This document shows positions 7,184 to 16,151 of a stretch of 64,000 nucleotides of DNA, one piece after another. A program made the translations under genes and the position numbers. The stretch lies in NCBI RefSeq assembly GCF_003751265.1, contig NZ_RJKN01000002.1:434001-498000 (forward strand). Direction: 5' to 3'. This DNA is from Pseudokineococcus lusitanus (GTDB lineage: Bacteria; Actinomycetota; Actinomycetes; Actinomycetales; Quadrisphaeraceae). The notes below the pieces were generated by a model, which saw nothing but the letters and a program-made list of their open reading frames with translations, did not search any database and was not told where the DNA came from. Position 1 is the stretch's first letter. Every line of letters begins with the position of its first letter.

Positions 7184-8791
7184 TCAGCCCGGGGCGGGAC
7201 CGGCCCCGGCGAGGGCGCCGTGGCCCGAGGCGCTGTGCGCGTCCGCCCGCGCCCGCAGGTGCTCCGGCACGTGCCGGAGCACCTCGGCCATCGCCCGACC
7301 GCCGCCGCGCCAGTCGCCGCCGTCCAGCGGCACGGTCGCCGTCGTCCCGACGAGGACGTGCGTGAAGCCCTCGCTGTCGTCCTCCAGCAGGCCGAGGACG
7401 TCCTCCCACCGCACGGTGGCGCGGTGGTCGGGGCCGGTCGTGAGCGTCACGCCCTCCTCGCCGACGACGAGCCGCGCGCGCCGCGGCACGCCCTTCCACC
7501 ACCGCGGCAGGTAGGTCCGCCCGGTCACGGTGGTCGGGGACGACGTCGGCCACACCGAGAGGTCGGCGACGCGCTCTTCCGCGTCCGTCTCCTCCGGGAC
7601 GACGACGAGCGCGGACCGCTCCACCGCGCGGAAGACGTCGCGGACGTCCTCCGGGCGCACGGACCGCGCCTCCTCGTCGATGTCGGCCGTCTCCTCGCCC
7701 GCCCACCCCAGCACCCGGCACTCCGCCCGCCACCGGGCGTAGCCCCGGAGCCGCTCGGGGTCGGGCTGCTCGCCGGGGTCCTCGCAGAAGATCTCGACCT
7801 CCTCGGCCAGCTCGGCCGCCGAGGGGCCGCGCTGGGCCAGGTCGCGGAGGACCGACCTCACCACGTCCACGACCTGCCCCTCACGTCCCTCCGGCGGCGC
7901 GGCCGTCACGAGCAGGTGCCGCTCCCCGTCCGACAGGCGGAGGAGGTCCACGTCGACGTCGTAGACGAGGCCTCTGCGGGTCCTCAGCTCCGTCACGAGA
8001 CGCTCCTCGAGCAGGTTCGCCCCCATCGACGTGGCGACGGCGTGCGGCACGACGGCGGTCACGGCGACCGGTACGTCCGGCAGCGACAGGCGGGCCGGGA
8101 GCGGCGCACCCACCGGCAGCTCGCCACGGTCGACCGACGGCGGTCGGCCCGGCGGCAGGGGCAGGGCGAGGTGCCCCGGCACCGGCCCGGACAGCCAGAC
8201 GCAGGCGTTGCCGGCGACCGCCCAGCGCGCCGCCCACTCCCTGACGGCGGACGCGTCCAGGGTCGCCGTCGCGGGCTCGACCAGGGCCGCCAGCCCCGCC
8301 CGACGCCGGCCGAAGCGCTCCGCCAGGAGGGTGGCGCCGAGATCCGGTCCGCCGTCCTCCCGCTCCTCGGCGGCGAGGACGTCGAGCTCCAGGGCGAGGT
8401 GGTCGGTCGGCGGGTCGGCCAGGAGCTCGCAGACCCGGCGCAAGAAGGTGACGACCACGTCCGGGGAGCCGCTGACGTGGAACTCGGTCGACAGGACGTC
8501 CACCGAGGCCCCCACCGCCGCCCTCCGGGTGTGCACCTCGCGCATGACGAGGTGCTCGAGGAGGTGGGTCACGCCCCGCCGGAGGTAGGGCTCGTCACGC
8601 CAGCCGACCCCGAGGACGAGACCCGCCGACAGCTCCCCCGGCGCCTCCACCGAGACGACGGGCACGCCGTCGACCTCGGTCCAGCGGGTCCGGCGGCCGG
8701 TCGTCCGGCCGACGGTGGTCGCGTCGTGGCCCGCGGAGGAGGTCGAGGTGGTCACCCCGGCATGCTCACCGCCGGGCACGCGCCGGCGCAC
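7184..8791 (-). CDS. M16-like (insulinase family) zinc peptidase with C-terminal PH-like domain
   Basis: About 535 residues from GTG 8791 (GGAAAGG just upstream); GTG 8755 is an alternative start. The zinc motif HLLEH is intact at about 76-80, with a candidate third ligand in VLAAEE (about 138-143), closer than usual. The second M16 half is recognisable by ELRTRRGLVYDVDV. The last about 80 residues, from RARLVVGEEGVTL onward, look like a bacterial PH-like strand pattern. There is no signal peptide or membrane span, so it is probably cytosolic. Unlike most bacterial M16 proteins it is not next to a partner subunit. Substrate unknown. Confidence 0.78.
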   Translation of the reverse strand: MRRRVPGGEHAGVTTSTSSAGHDATTVGRTTGRRTRWTEVDGVPVVSVEAPGELSAGLVLGVGWRDEPYLRRGVTHLLEHLVMREVHTRRAAVGASVDVLSTEFHVSGSPDVVVTFLRRVCELLADPPTDHLALELDVLAAEEREDGGPDLGATLLAERFGRRRAGLAALVEPATATLDASAVREWAARWAVAGNACVWLSGPVPGHLALPLPPGRPPSVDRGELPVGAPLPARLSLPDVPVAVTAVVPHAVATSMGANLLEERLVTELRTRRGLVYDVDVDLLRLSDGERHLLVTAAPPEGREGQVVDVVRSVLRDLAQRGPSAAELAEEVEIFCEDPGEQPDPERLRGYARWRAECRVLGWAGEETADIDEEARSVRPEDVRDVFRAVERSALVVVPEETDAEERVADLSVWPTSSPTTVTGRTYLPRWWKGVPRRARLVVGEEGVTLTTGPDHRATVRWEDVLGLLEDDSEGFTHVLVGTTATVPLDGGDWRGGGRAMAEVLRHVPEHLRARADAHSASGHGALAGAGPAPG

Positions 8792-8845
8792 GCCCTTTCC
8801 GGCGACGTCACCGGTCCGGGCGTCACCCGGCGGTCGCGGCGGGGC

Positions 8846-9742
8846 TCAGGCCGACGTCGTCCGCACGTCCCGCCACGAGTGCTCGGGCTCGTAGCCGAGG
8901 AGCTCGCGGGCGGTGTCGATGGACAGCAGCGTCTCGTGCTCGCCGAGGTCCTTGCGCACCTCGACACCCGGGAAGACCTCCGCGAGGAGGCTCGCGCTGG
9001 AGCGGCTCATCACCGTGTCGGCCGCCGCGATGATCGCGACGTGCGCGCCGGGGCGGTCGAGCTCGAGGCCCTTCCGGACGGCCTGGGCGCCGTCGCGGGC
9101 GTCGATGTAGCCCCACAGGTTCCACTTGCGCAGCATCGGGTCGGCGTCGAAGGACGGGAAGCGCGCGTAGTCCTGCGGCTCCATGACGTTGGAGAAGCGC
9201 AGCCCCACCATCGTCAGCTGCGGGTCCCACCGGCACAGGTGGTGCGCCATCTCCTCCTCGAGCGTCTTGACGAGCGAGTAGGTGGAGCCGGGGCGCGCGC
9301 GGTAGCGCTCGTCGACGGGCGCGTACGGCGGCGCCTCGTCGAAGGGCAGGCCGAGCACGGTCTCGCTCGAGGCCCAGACGACGTGCCGGACGCCGGCGGC
9401 GCGCGCGGCCGTCTGGACGTTCCACGCGGCGGTCATGTTGTTCGTGAAGGTCGCCGAGTTCGGCACGATCCCGGGCGCCGGCACCGCGGCGAGGTGGGCG
9501 ACGGCGTCGACCGGGCCCTCGCGCTCGTCGGTGCGCCCCGCGATCACCTCGACGACCTGCGCCTGGTCGGTGAGGTCGACGACCAGGAGGTCCTCGGGCG
9601 CGTGCGGCGTCCGCTCGCGGTCCACCGGCAGGACGTCCCAGCCGTGCTCACGGAGGTCCGCGACGACGGCCCGGCCGAGCTTGCCGGCGGCGCCGGTGAC
9701 GACGACGCGACGGGCACGGCCGGAGGGGGTGTCAACGCTCAC
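8846..9742 (-). CDS. NAD(P)-dependent epimerase/dehydratase (extended SDR)
   Basis: About 298 residues from GTG 9742. The N-terminal nucleotide motif is VTGAAGKLG, the extended-SDR catalytic Tyr and Lys are in STYSLVK, and the catalytic Ser lies in VVWASSETV. Such enzymes interconvert or reduce nucleotide sugars and related carbonyl compounds. No neighbour fixes the substrate. It sits between the peptidase genes without forming an obvious operon. Confidence 0.88.
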   Translation of the reverse strand: MSVDTPSGRARRVVVTGAAGKLGRAVVADLREHGWDVLPVDRERTPHAPEDLLVVDLTDQAQVVEVIAGRTDEREGPVDAVAHLAAVPAPGIVPNSATFTNNMTAAWNVQTAARAAGVRHVVWASSETVLGLPFDEAPPYAPVDERYRARPGSTYSLVKTLEEEMAHHLCRWDPQLTMVGLRFSNVMEPQDYARFPSFDADPMLRKWNLWGYIDARDGAQAVRKGLELDRPGAHVAIIAAADTVMSRSSASLLAEVFPGVEVRKDLGEHETLLSIDTARELLGYEPEHSWRDVRTTSA

Positions 9743-9821
9743 AGCGAGGACCGTGGCAGCAGTCGGTCCCGGCCGCACCCCGGCGCGGGGACGGCAGCCG
9801 CCGGCTCACCCGGTCGCCGTC

Positions 9822-9862
9822 GTCGTCGGTGCCCCCGCCCCCTGCGCGGGAGCACCGACGAC
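9822..9862. terminator. Hairpin downstream of the subtilisin-like gene
   Basis: Arms of 17 bp (9822-9838 and 9846-9862, 16 of 17 paired) around a 7-base loop, ending 8 bp from the stop of the S8 peptidase gene on the minus strand. There is no long U tract, as is usual for terminators in high-GC actinobacteria. Confidence 0.65.
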
Positions 9863-9870
9863 GGGCGGGC

Positions 9871-11367
9871 TCAGCGGACGGTGACGGCCGCGTAGGCGTC
9901 GACGAGGCCCTCGCCGAAGTAGGCGTTGTCCTCGGCGCCGCCGGTGCAGGGCTTGGTGGCGGGCGCCGTCGCCGGGCAGGGCACGTCGGTGGCCTGCTCC
10001 TCGAGCAGCGCGGTCAGCTCGGCCGGCGTCGCGTCCGGGTGCGTCGTCGCGAGCAGCGCCAGCACCCCGGCGACGTGCGGCGAGGCCATCGACGTGCCGG
10101 AGATGGAGGCGTAGCCGGACGGCGAGACGGAGAGCGGGAAGGTCGAGACGACGGAGCTGCCCGGGGCCGCGACGTCGACGACGCCCTCGCCGTAGTTGGA
10201 GAAGGACGACAGCGCCCCGGCCGACGTCGTCGACGAGACGGTGACGACGCCCGGCAGCTCGGTCGGGAGGTCGAGGCAGCCGATGACGGGCCGCTGGACG
10301 GGCGTGCTGTCGTTGGGGCTCGAGCCGCTCGTCGTCTTGTGCGCGAGGTCGTACGAGGAGTTGCCCGCGGCCGCGGCGCTGACGACGCCCTGCTCCTGGC
10401 TGTACGCGACGGCCTTGGCGACGGCCTCCCGGGCGGCGGCCTGGCTCGCCTGGTCGGCGCACCAGAACTCCCACGGGTCGACGTAGTAGCTGTTGTTCGT
10501 CACCTCGAAGCCCTCCTCCGCGGCGTGCATGAAGCCGCAGATGGCCGACTCGGGGTAGATGAAGCCCTCGTCGCTGACGACCTTGACGGCCGCGAGCGTG
10601 ACGCCCGGCGCGACGCCGACGATGCCGACGCCGTTGTCCGCGGCGCCGATCGTGCCCGCGACGTGGGTGCCGTGGTAGCTCCCCGCCGTCGGCAGGTACG
10701 CGCCCGCGCTGCCGTCGAAGCGGCCGCCGCCGGTGCAGTCGCCGGAGAGGCTGCGGTCCACCCGGCCGGCGAGGTCGGGGTGGCTGTCGTCGATGCCGTC
10801 GTCGAGGACGCCGACCACGACGTCCGGGCTGCCCGGCTCGACGGCGTTGGCGCGGTCGGCGCCGATGGCGGCCATGTCGTACTGCACGGCCTCGCCCGGG
10901 TCGGGCACGTTGACCTGCGCCGCCTCGACGGCGGTGCGGCCGCCGAGCCCGCGCAGGTCCGTCCGCTCGCGGCCGGCCACGGGGCCGCGGTCGCGGCCGG
11001 GCAGGCCCTCGACGACGGGGGTCGTCCGTGTCGGGCCGACGGAGTCGACGACCCGGGCGTACGGGCTGGCGAGGACCCGCGCGGGGAAGTCGGCGGCGGT
11101 CGAGCGGGCCACGACGACCCCGATCTCGGGGTAGTCGACGACGACGCTGCCGCCGGCGCGCGCGACGGCGAGGCGGGCGCGGGCGACGTCGGCGACGCTC
11201 GCGTCCGTGTTGACGACGTAGCTCATGAGGCCGGGGGCCGGCGTCGTGCGGGTGAGCGGCTGGGCGACGGCCGGGCCGGCCACCGCCGTCGCCGCGGCCG
11301 CCCCCGCGAGGGCGAGGGCGGCGGCAGCAGCGAGGGCGCGGGACGTGCGGCGGGAGGGTGAGGTCAC
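9871..11367 (-). CDS. Secreted S8 family serine peptidase (subtilisin-like)
   Basis: A 498-residue extracellular protease. It begins with an Arg-rich n-region and a long Ala-rich signal peptide (about 1-36). A propeptide-like region follows, then the catalytic domain with Asp189 (VLDDGID), His232 (HGTHVAGT) and Ser426 (SGTSMASPHVAG). The oxyanion Asn lies in AAAAGNSSYD. Several cysteines in the mature part (SGDCTGG, AICGF, WCAD, PCPA, KPC) suggest disulfides. There is no C-terminal anchor. It has its own hairpin terminator and a GTG start. Confidence 0.95.
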   Translation of the reverse strand: MTSPSRRTSRALAAAAALALAGAAAATAVAGPAVAQPLTRTTPAPGLMSYVVNTDASVADVARARLAVARAGGSVVVDYPEIGVVVARSTAADFPARVLASPYARVVDSVGPTRTTPVVEGLPGRDRGPVAGRERTDLRGLGGRTAVEAAQVNVPDPGEAVQYDMAAIGADRANAVEPGSPDVVVGVLDDGIDDSHPDLAGRVDRSLSGDCTGGGRFDGSAGAYLPTAGSYHGTHVAGTIGAADNGVGIVGVAPGVTLAAVKVVSDEGFIYPESAICGFMHAAEEGFEVTNNSYYVDPWEFWCADQASQAAAREAVAKAVAYSQEQGVVSAAAAGNSSYDLAHKTTSGSSPNDSTPVQRPVIGCLDLPTELPGVVTVSSTTSAGALSSFSNYGEGVVDVAAPGSSVVSTFPLSVSPSGYASISGTSMASPHVAGVLALLATTHPDATPAELTALLEEQATDVPCPATAPATKPCTGGAEDNAYFGEGLVDAYAAVTVR

Positions 11368-11445
11368 CGGCGGACCGTACGCCCGGGCAACGACAAAGGG
11401 AACGGGTCCGGACAGGTCGGCGTCGCGCCGGTGGCCCGCCCGGCG

Positions 11446-12873
11446 TCAGGGGCGGTCGAGCTCCCCCACGAGGCGGCCGGCGAGGCCCGTGTACGTCGCC
11501 GGCGTGAGGGCGGCGAGGCGGGCGGCGACGTCGTCGGGCAGGCCGAGACCGGCGACGAACTCCTGCATCGCGGCGCCGTCGACGCGGCGGCCCCGGGTCA
11601 GCTCCTTGACCCGCTCGTACGGCTCGTCCATGCCGGGGACGCCGGCCACGGCCTGGGCGCGCATGACCGACTGCACGGCCTCGCCGAGCACCTCCCACGT
11701 CGCGTCGAGGTCGCTGGCCATCGCGTCGGCGGCAACGTCGAGCCCCCGCAGGCCGCGGCGGACGTTGTCGACGGCGAGCAGCGAGTGGCCGACGGCCGTG
11801 CCGATGTTGCGCTGCATGGACGAGTCGGTGAGGTCGCGCTGGAGCCGCGACGTGACGAGCGTCTGCCCGAGCACGTCGAGGAGCGCGTTGGAGACCTCGA
11901 GGTTGGCCTCGGCGTTCTCGAAGCGGATCGGGTTCACCTTGTGCGGCATCGTCGACGAGCCCGTGGAGCCGTGGGCCCCGAGCTGCTGGCGGAAGTAGCC
12001 GACGGAGATGTAGCTCCACACGTCCGTGCAGAGGTTGTGCAGCACGCGGTTGAAGCGGGCGAGGTCGGCGTAGAGCTCGGCCTGCCAGTCGTGCGACTCG
12101 ATCTGCGTCGTCAGCGGGTTCCACGTGAGCCCGAGGTGCTCGACGAACGCGCGGCCCTCGGCGGGCCAGTCGACGTCCGGCAGCGCGGCGACGTGGGCGC
12201 CGAAGGTGCCCGTGGCGCCGTTGAGCTTGCCGAGGTACTCGGCGCCCTCGACCCGGCGGAGCTGGCGGCGGAGCCGGTGCGCGAGGACGGCGAGCTCCTT
12301 GCCGAGCGTCGTCGGCGTCGCGGGCTGGCCGTGGGTGCGGGCGAGCATGGGCACGTCGGCGCTCTCGTGCGCCATCTGCGCGAGCTGGTCGACGAGCGCC
12401 GTCGCGGCGGGCAGCCACACCTGCGTGACCGAGCCGCGGACCATGAGCGCGTAGGCGAGGTTGTTGACGTCCTCGCTCGTGCAGCAGAAGTGGACGAGCG
12501 CCGCGGCGTCCTCCAGCGACGTGCCCTCGAGGTGGCGGGCCACGTAGTACTCGACGGCCTTGACGTCGTGGGCGGTCTCCCGCTCCAGCGCGGCCAGCTC
12601 GGCGACGGCGTCGGCGTCGAAGCGCTCGACGAGGCCGCGGAGGGCGGTCACGTCCTCCGGCGTCGGCTGCGGCGCGCCCGGGACGACGCGCGTGAGGTGC
12701 AGCAGCCACTCGACCTCGACGCGGACCCGCTCGCGGTTGAGCGCGGCCTCGGAGAGGTGCTCGACGAGGGGGGCGACGACGCCGCGGTAGCGCCCGTCGA
12801 GCGCGCCGAGCGGGATGCCCGCGTCGGCCAGCGGGGTCGGGGTGGGCTGGGCGGCGGCGGGCGCGTCGGTCAC
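11446..12873 (-). CDS. purB: Adenylosuccinate lyase
   Basis: A 475-residue enzyme of purine synthesis that cleaves adenylosuccinate and SAICAR, releasing fumarate. The fumarase/lyase signature is exact (SSTMPHKVNP), the substrate-binding TSEDVNNLAYALM and ARTHGQPATPTTLGKE segments are present, and the length and wording match the E. coli-type PurB subgroup. GTG start at 12873. It stands alone between the secreted protease and the VKOR gene. Confidence 0.96.
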   Translation of the reverse strand: MTDAPAAAQPTPTPLADAGIPLGALDGRYRGVVAPLVEHLSEAALNRERVRVEVEWLLHLTRVVPGAPQPTPEDVTALRGLVERFDADAVAELAALERETAHDVKAVEYYVARHLEGTSLEDAAALVHFCCTSEDVNNLAYALMVRGSVTQVWLPAATALVDQLAQMAHESADVPMLARTHGQPATPTTLGKELAVLAHRLRRQLRRVEGAEYLGKLNGATGTFGAHVAALPDVDWPAEGRAFVEHLGLTWNPLTTQIESHDWQAELYADLARFNRVLHNLCTDVWSYISVGYFRQQLGAHGSTGSSTMPHKVNPIRFENAEANLEVSNALLDVLGQTLVTSRLQRDLTDSSMQRNIGTAVGHSLLAVDNVRRGLRGLDVAADAMASDLDATWEVLGEAVQSVMRAQAVAGVPGMDEPYERVKELTRGRRVDGAAMQEFVAGLGLPDDVAARLAALTPATYTGLAGRLVGELDRP

Positions 12874-12940
12874 GGCCCCGATCGTCCCAGACGTCGGGCC
12901 GGCGCCGCGCCGCCGGAGCGGGCGGCGGAGGTCCGGTGGC

Positions 12941-13630
12941 TCAGGAGGGCAGCAGCGTCTGCCAGTAGTCCCAGAAGCGGGTGCCCACGAGGGCGACGAC
13001 GACGGCGTACGACAGCAGGACGAGCGGGACCCGCAGGTCCACGACGGCCCGCACGAGACCGGACGGCGCGGGCAGCGCGCCCTGCTCGAGGGTCCGCGCC
13101 GTCGTCGTCCAGAACAGCGGCACCATGACCGCCCACACGACCATGCAGTACGGGCACAGCGCGTTGATCGAGTAGAGGCTCTGCGCGATCAACCAGCCCA
13201 CGAGCACGGTGCCGGCGGTCACGCCGACCTGCAGCCCGAGCTGCACCCACCGCGCGAGCCGGCCGCCGCCGAGGAGCACCGCGCCGAGCGCGAGGAGCAC
13301 CGGGAAGGCCGCCACCCCGATGAGGGGGTTGGGGAAGCCGAGGAGCGCGGCCTGCGGCGTCGCCATGACGCTGCCGCACGACAGCACCGGGTTGATGCTG
13401 CAGGAGGGGACGTACGTGGGGTCCTCCGCCAGCGCGAAGCGCTCGACGGCGAGGACGAAGGCGGCGACGAGGCCGATCGCCCCGCTGACGACGAGCCAGA
13501 CGCCGAAGCGCCGGTCCCCGAGGACGGGCTCCGGCGCGAGGTCGCCGTCGTCCCAGGTGTCGTCGACCGGCTCGTCGGCACCGGCGGGGAGGGCGTCGCC
13601 GCCCCGGGACGAGCGGTCGGTGAGGGCCAT
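12941..13630 (-). CDS. Vitamin K epoxide reductase (VKOR) family membrane protein
   Basis: A 229-residue four- or five-helix membrane protein. The paired loop cysteines are in CSINPVLSCGS, and the active-site CXXC is CPYC in LYSINALCPYC. In actinobacteria VKOR reoxidises the periplasmic DsbA-like oxidase using quinone. The first 40 residues are an acidic cytoplasmic tail. No thioredoxin-like partner lies next to it. Confidence 0.93.
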   Translation of the reverse strand: MALTDRSSRGGDALPAGADEPVDDTWDDGDLAPEPVLGDRRFGVWLVVSGAIGLVAAFVLAVERFALAEDPTYVPSCSINPVLSCGSVMATPQAALLGFPNPLIGVAAFPVLLALGAVLLGGGRLARWVQLGLQVGVTAGTVLVGWLIAQSLYSINALCPYCMVVWAVMVPLFWTTTARTLEQGALPAPSGLVRAVVDLRVPLVLLSYAVVVALVGTRFWDYWQTLLPS

Positions 13631-13694
13631 ACCACGAGGGTAGGTCGCCGACCCTGGGCCGCCGCTGGGAACGACCTGGCCGGACGCCCCGGGC

Positions 13695-13721
13695 CACCCG
13701 TCCGGAGCATCCGGACGGGTG
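13695..13721. terminator. Perfect 12-bp-stem hairpin between MFS and VKOR genes
   Basis: CACCCGTCCGGA and its exact complement are separated by GCA. It lies about 100 bp beyond the MFS stop and about 65 bp before the VKOR start on the minus strand. The same gap (13631-13822) also has a smaller palindrome GACCTGCACAGGTC at about 13733-13746. Termination or regulation cannot be told apart. Confidence 0.5.
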
Positions 13722-13822
13722 ACCCCCGACGGACCTGCACAGGTCGGCCGCCGCCAGCGTCGCCGCAGGTCAGCGGCCTGCCATCCCCGCCGGGCGGCGG
13801 TTGTACAGGTCCGCCCGCGGGC

Positions 13823-15385
13823 TCAGCCCTCGCGGACGGCGTCCGCCGGGCGACGCTCGCGCAGCGCCCGGGCCACGAGCACCGCGGCGGCGAGGACGAC
13901 GACGCCGCCGATGGCCGCGGTGACGTCGACGCCCGCGGCGAAGGCGTCGCGCGCCGAGGCGAGCAGCGCGTCGCCGTCCGCCCCGCCGAGGGCGCCGGCG
14001 GCCTCGACCGCGCCGCCGAGCGTCTGGGTCGAGGCGTCCACGGCCTCGGCCGAGGCCGTGGCCGGGACGAGGAGGTGCGAGCGGTAGACGGCGCCGAGCA
14101 CGCTGCCGAGGACCGCGGTGCCGAGGACGGCGCCCAGCTCGTAGGCCGTCTCGGAGACCGCGGACGCGGCACCGGTCCGCCCGGCGGGCGCCGCGGTGAG
14201 GATGGCGTCGTTCGTCAGCGTCTCCGCGAGTCCGACGCCCGCACCGACGAGGACCGACGCCGCGACGAGCAGCGCCGCCTCGGGGCCGCCGCCGAGCTGG
14301 GTGGCGACGGCGTAGCCGAGCGCCGACGTCGCGAGCCCCGTGGGGACGAGGACCCGCAGCGACCACCGCTTCGCCAGCTGCACCGCGAGCAGCCCCGTGA
14401 CGACGGTCGCGACCATGGCCGGGACGAGGTGCGCCGCGGCGACGAGCGGCGACAGCCCGACGACGAGCTGCAGGTACTGCGCGGTGAAGAAGAGCAGCCC
14501 GGCGAAGGCGAAGATGCTCATGAGGTTCGCCGCGACGGAGGCGCTGAAGACCGGGAGCCGGAAGAGGCCCAGGTCGAGCAGCGGGTCGGCGAGGGTCAGC
14601 TGGCGGCGGACGAAGAGCACGAGGCTCACCGTCCCGAGCACCGCGGCGGCGAGCGCCGTCGTCCACGGCGCCGACCCGACGGCGGCCTTCACGGCGTACA
14701 CGAGCGGCACCATCGTCAGCAGGGACAGCAGCACCGAGGGGAGGTCGAGCGGCCCCGGCGAGGCCTCCTTCGACTCCGGCAGCACGCGGCGGCCGACGAC
14801 GACGAGCAGCGCGATGACCGGCACCGAGGACAGGAAGACCGAGCCCCACCAGAAGTGCTCGAGGAGCACCCCGCCGACGACCGGGCCGACCGCGGCGCCC
14901 GCCGAGAAGCCCGTCGCCCAGATGGCGACCGCGAGGCGGCGCTGGCCGCCGTCGGGGAAGACGGTCCGCAGGAGCGCCAGCGTGGAGGGCATGAGCATCG
15001 CGCCGAAGAAGCCGAGCCCCGCCCGGGCGCCGACGAGCGCGCCGGCGCTCGGCGCGTACGCGGCCACGACGGAGAGCACGCCGAAGCCCGTGGCCCCGAC
15101 CATGAGCAGCCGACGACGTCCGACGCGGTCGCCGAGCGAGCCCATCGCGACGAGGAGGCCCGCCAGGACGAGCGGGTAGATGTCGACGATCCACAGCAGC
15201 TGGGACGCCGTCGGCGCGAGCGAGGTGCTGATGGTCGGCAGGGCGAAGGACAGGATCGTGCCGTCCGCCGCGACGAGGACGGTGGGCAGCACCAGCGCCA
15301 CGAGCGCGACCCACTGGCCCGGCCTGATGCGCGGGGGCGCCGGCGGGCGCTCGCGCAGGGCGGGGGCGGTCACGGCGGCGGTCAT
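13823..15385 (-). CDS. MFS drug:H+ antiporter, DHA2 (14-helix, QacA-like) family
   Basis: A 520-residue efflux transporter. The N-terminal motif VLVAADGTILSFALPTI is the DHA2 motif D1, LGDRVGRRRLL is motif A, and GFSAGAAVGPVVGG is motif C. About 14 hydrophobic segments are visible. It diverges from a TetR gene across a 126-bp gap that contains a strong inverted repeat, the standard arrangement for a locally repressed multidrug pump. Confidence 0.93.
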   Translation of the reverse strand: MTAAVTAPALRERPPAPPRIRPGQWVALVALVLPTVLVAADGTILSFALPTISTSLAPTASQLLWIVDIYPLVLAGLLVAMGSLGDRVGRRRLLMVGATGFGVLSVVAAYAPSAGALVGARAGLGFFGAMLMPSTLALLRTVFPDGGQRRLAVAIWATGFSAGAAVGPVVGGVLLEHFWWGSVFLSSVPVIALLVVVGRRVLPESKEASPGPLDLPSVLLSLLTMVPLVYAVKAAVGSAPWTTALAAAVLGTVSLVLFVRRQLTLADPLLDLGLFRLPVFSASVAANLMSIFAFAGLLFFTAQYLQLVVGLSPLVAAAHLVPAMVATVVTGLLAVQLAKRWSLRVLVPTGLATSALGYAVATQLGGGPEAALLVAASVLVGAGVGLAETLTNDAILTAAPAGRTGAASAVSETAYELGAVLGTAVLGSVLGAVYRSHLLVPATASAEAVDASTQTLGGAVEAAGALGGADGDALLASARDAFAAGVDVTAAIGGVVVLAAAVLVARALRERRPADAVREG

Positions 15386-15445
15386 GGTGTCCTCCTCGGA
15401 CGTCGGGGCGCCCTCGGCGCACGGTGCTCGACGACGGCCCTGCTG

Positions 15446-15482
15446 GACCGTCCGGTCGGTGAACTGTACCGGCTGGACGGTC
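15446..15482. promoter_or_regulatory. Candidate TetR operator between MFS and TetR genes
   Basis: Inverted repeat with GACCGTCC at 15446-15453 and GGACGGTC at 15475-15482. The inner parts of the arms also pair (12 of 15 positions over each 15-base arm). It sits about 30 bp before the TetR ATG and 60 bp before the MFS ATG, a position suited to controlling both. Confidence 0.6.
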
Positions 15483-15511
15483 TATTCCTCGCCGCTGGCT
15501 ACGCTGCCCGG

Positions 15512-16033
15512 ATGACGGCACGCGACCGCGTCCTGGACGCCTACGAGACGTTGCTCGTCGACACCGGGCCCGCGGCGGCCACGCTCGACGCGGTGTCGTC
15601 GGCGGCCGGGGTCTCCAAGGGCGGTCTCCTGTACCACTTCCCCAGCAAGGAGGCGCTGGTCACGGGCCTGCTGGAGCGGCTGCGCGTGCGGGCCCAGGCG
15701 GACGCCGAGTCCATGCGCACGGCCCCCGAGGGGGCGACGGACGTGTGGCTGCGGACGTCCGCGCCGCCCATCGAGGCGACGAGCGGCCTGTCGCGCACCT
15801 ACGTCGCGGCCCTGCGCATCGCCGGCGGCGACGAGGCCGCCGACCTGGCCCGCGCCGTCTTCGCCGAGATCGACGACGCCTGGTACGCCGCGCTGCTCGA
15901 CGAGCTGGGCGACCCCGCCCGCGCCCGCCTCGTCCAGCTCGTCGGGGACGGGCTCTACCTGGCCGCCCTCACGGGCGCGGAGCAGGTCGGCCCCGTGCCC
16001 GTCGACGACCTGCTGGCGGCCCTGCGCCCCTGA
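15512..16033 (+). CDS. TetR family transcriptional repressor
   Basis: A 173-residue regulator. The N-terminal helix-turn-helix reads TLDAVSSAAGVSKGGLLYHFPSKE in two halves (about 24-47), typical of TetR. The C-terminal ligand domain (about 60-173) is short. It is transcribed away from the MFS pump, and the gap has a symmetric operator candidate, so it probably represses the pump and itself. The ATG at 15512 is the first start after the operator. Confidence 0.92.
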   Translation: MTARDRVLDAYETLLVDTGPAAATLDAVSSAAGVSKGGLLYHFPSKEALVTGLLERLRVRAQADAESMRTAPEGATDVWLRTSAPPIEATSGLSRTYVAALRIAGGDEAADLARAVFAEIDDAWYAALLDELGDPARARLVQLVGDGLYLAALTGAEQVGPVPVDDLLAALRP

Positions 16034-16151
16034 GGCGCCGCCCGACCTTCGTCGGTCGCCCGCTCCGGGTGTCGCAGGTCGGCGACCCGGCGCCCCGGCG
16101 GGTGGCGACCGACGCCTGCCGCCCGGCGGCCCACCGCCCTAGCCTCCCGGC

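Noticed and set aside
6269-9895. Very long open frames opposite or overlapping real genes, for example the 1,208-codon frame here and frames of 1,475 and 1,604 codons at 29946-34373 and 38584-43398.
   Set aside because: They are expected in DNA of this GC content, lack recognisable domains, are rich in Arg/Ala/Gly/Pro, and cover well-supported genes on the other strand or in another frame.
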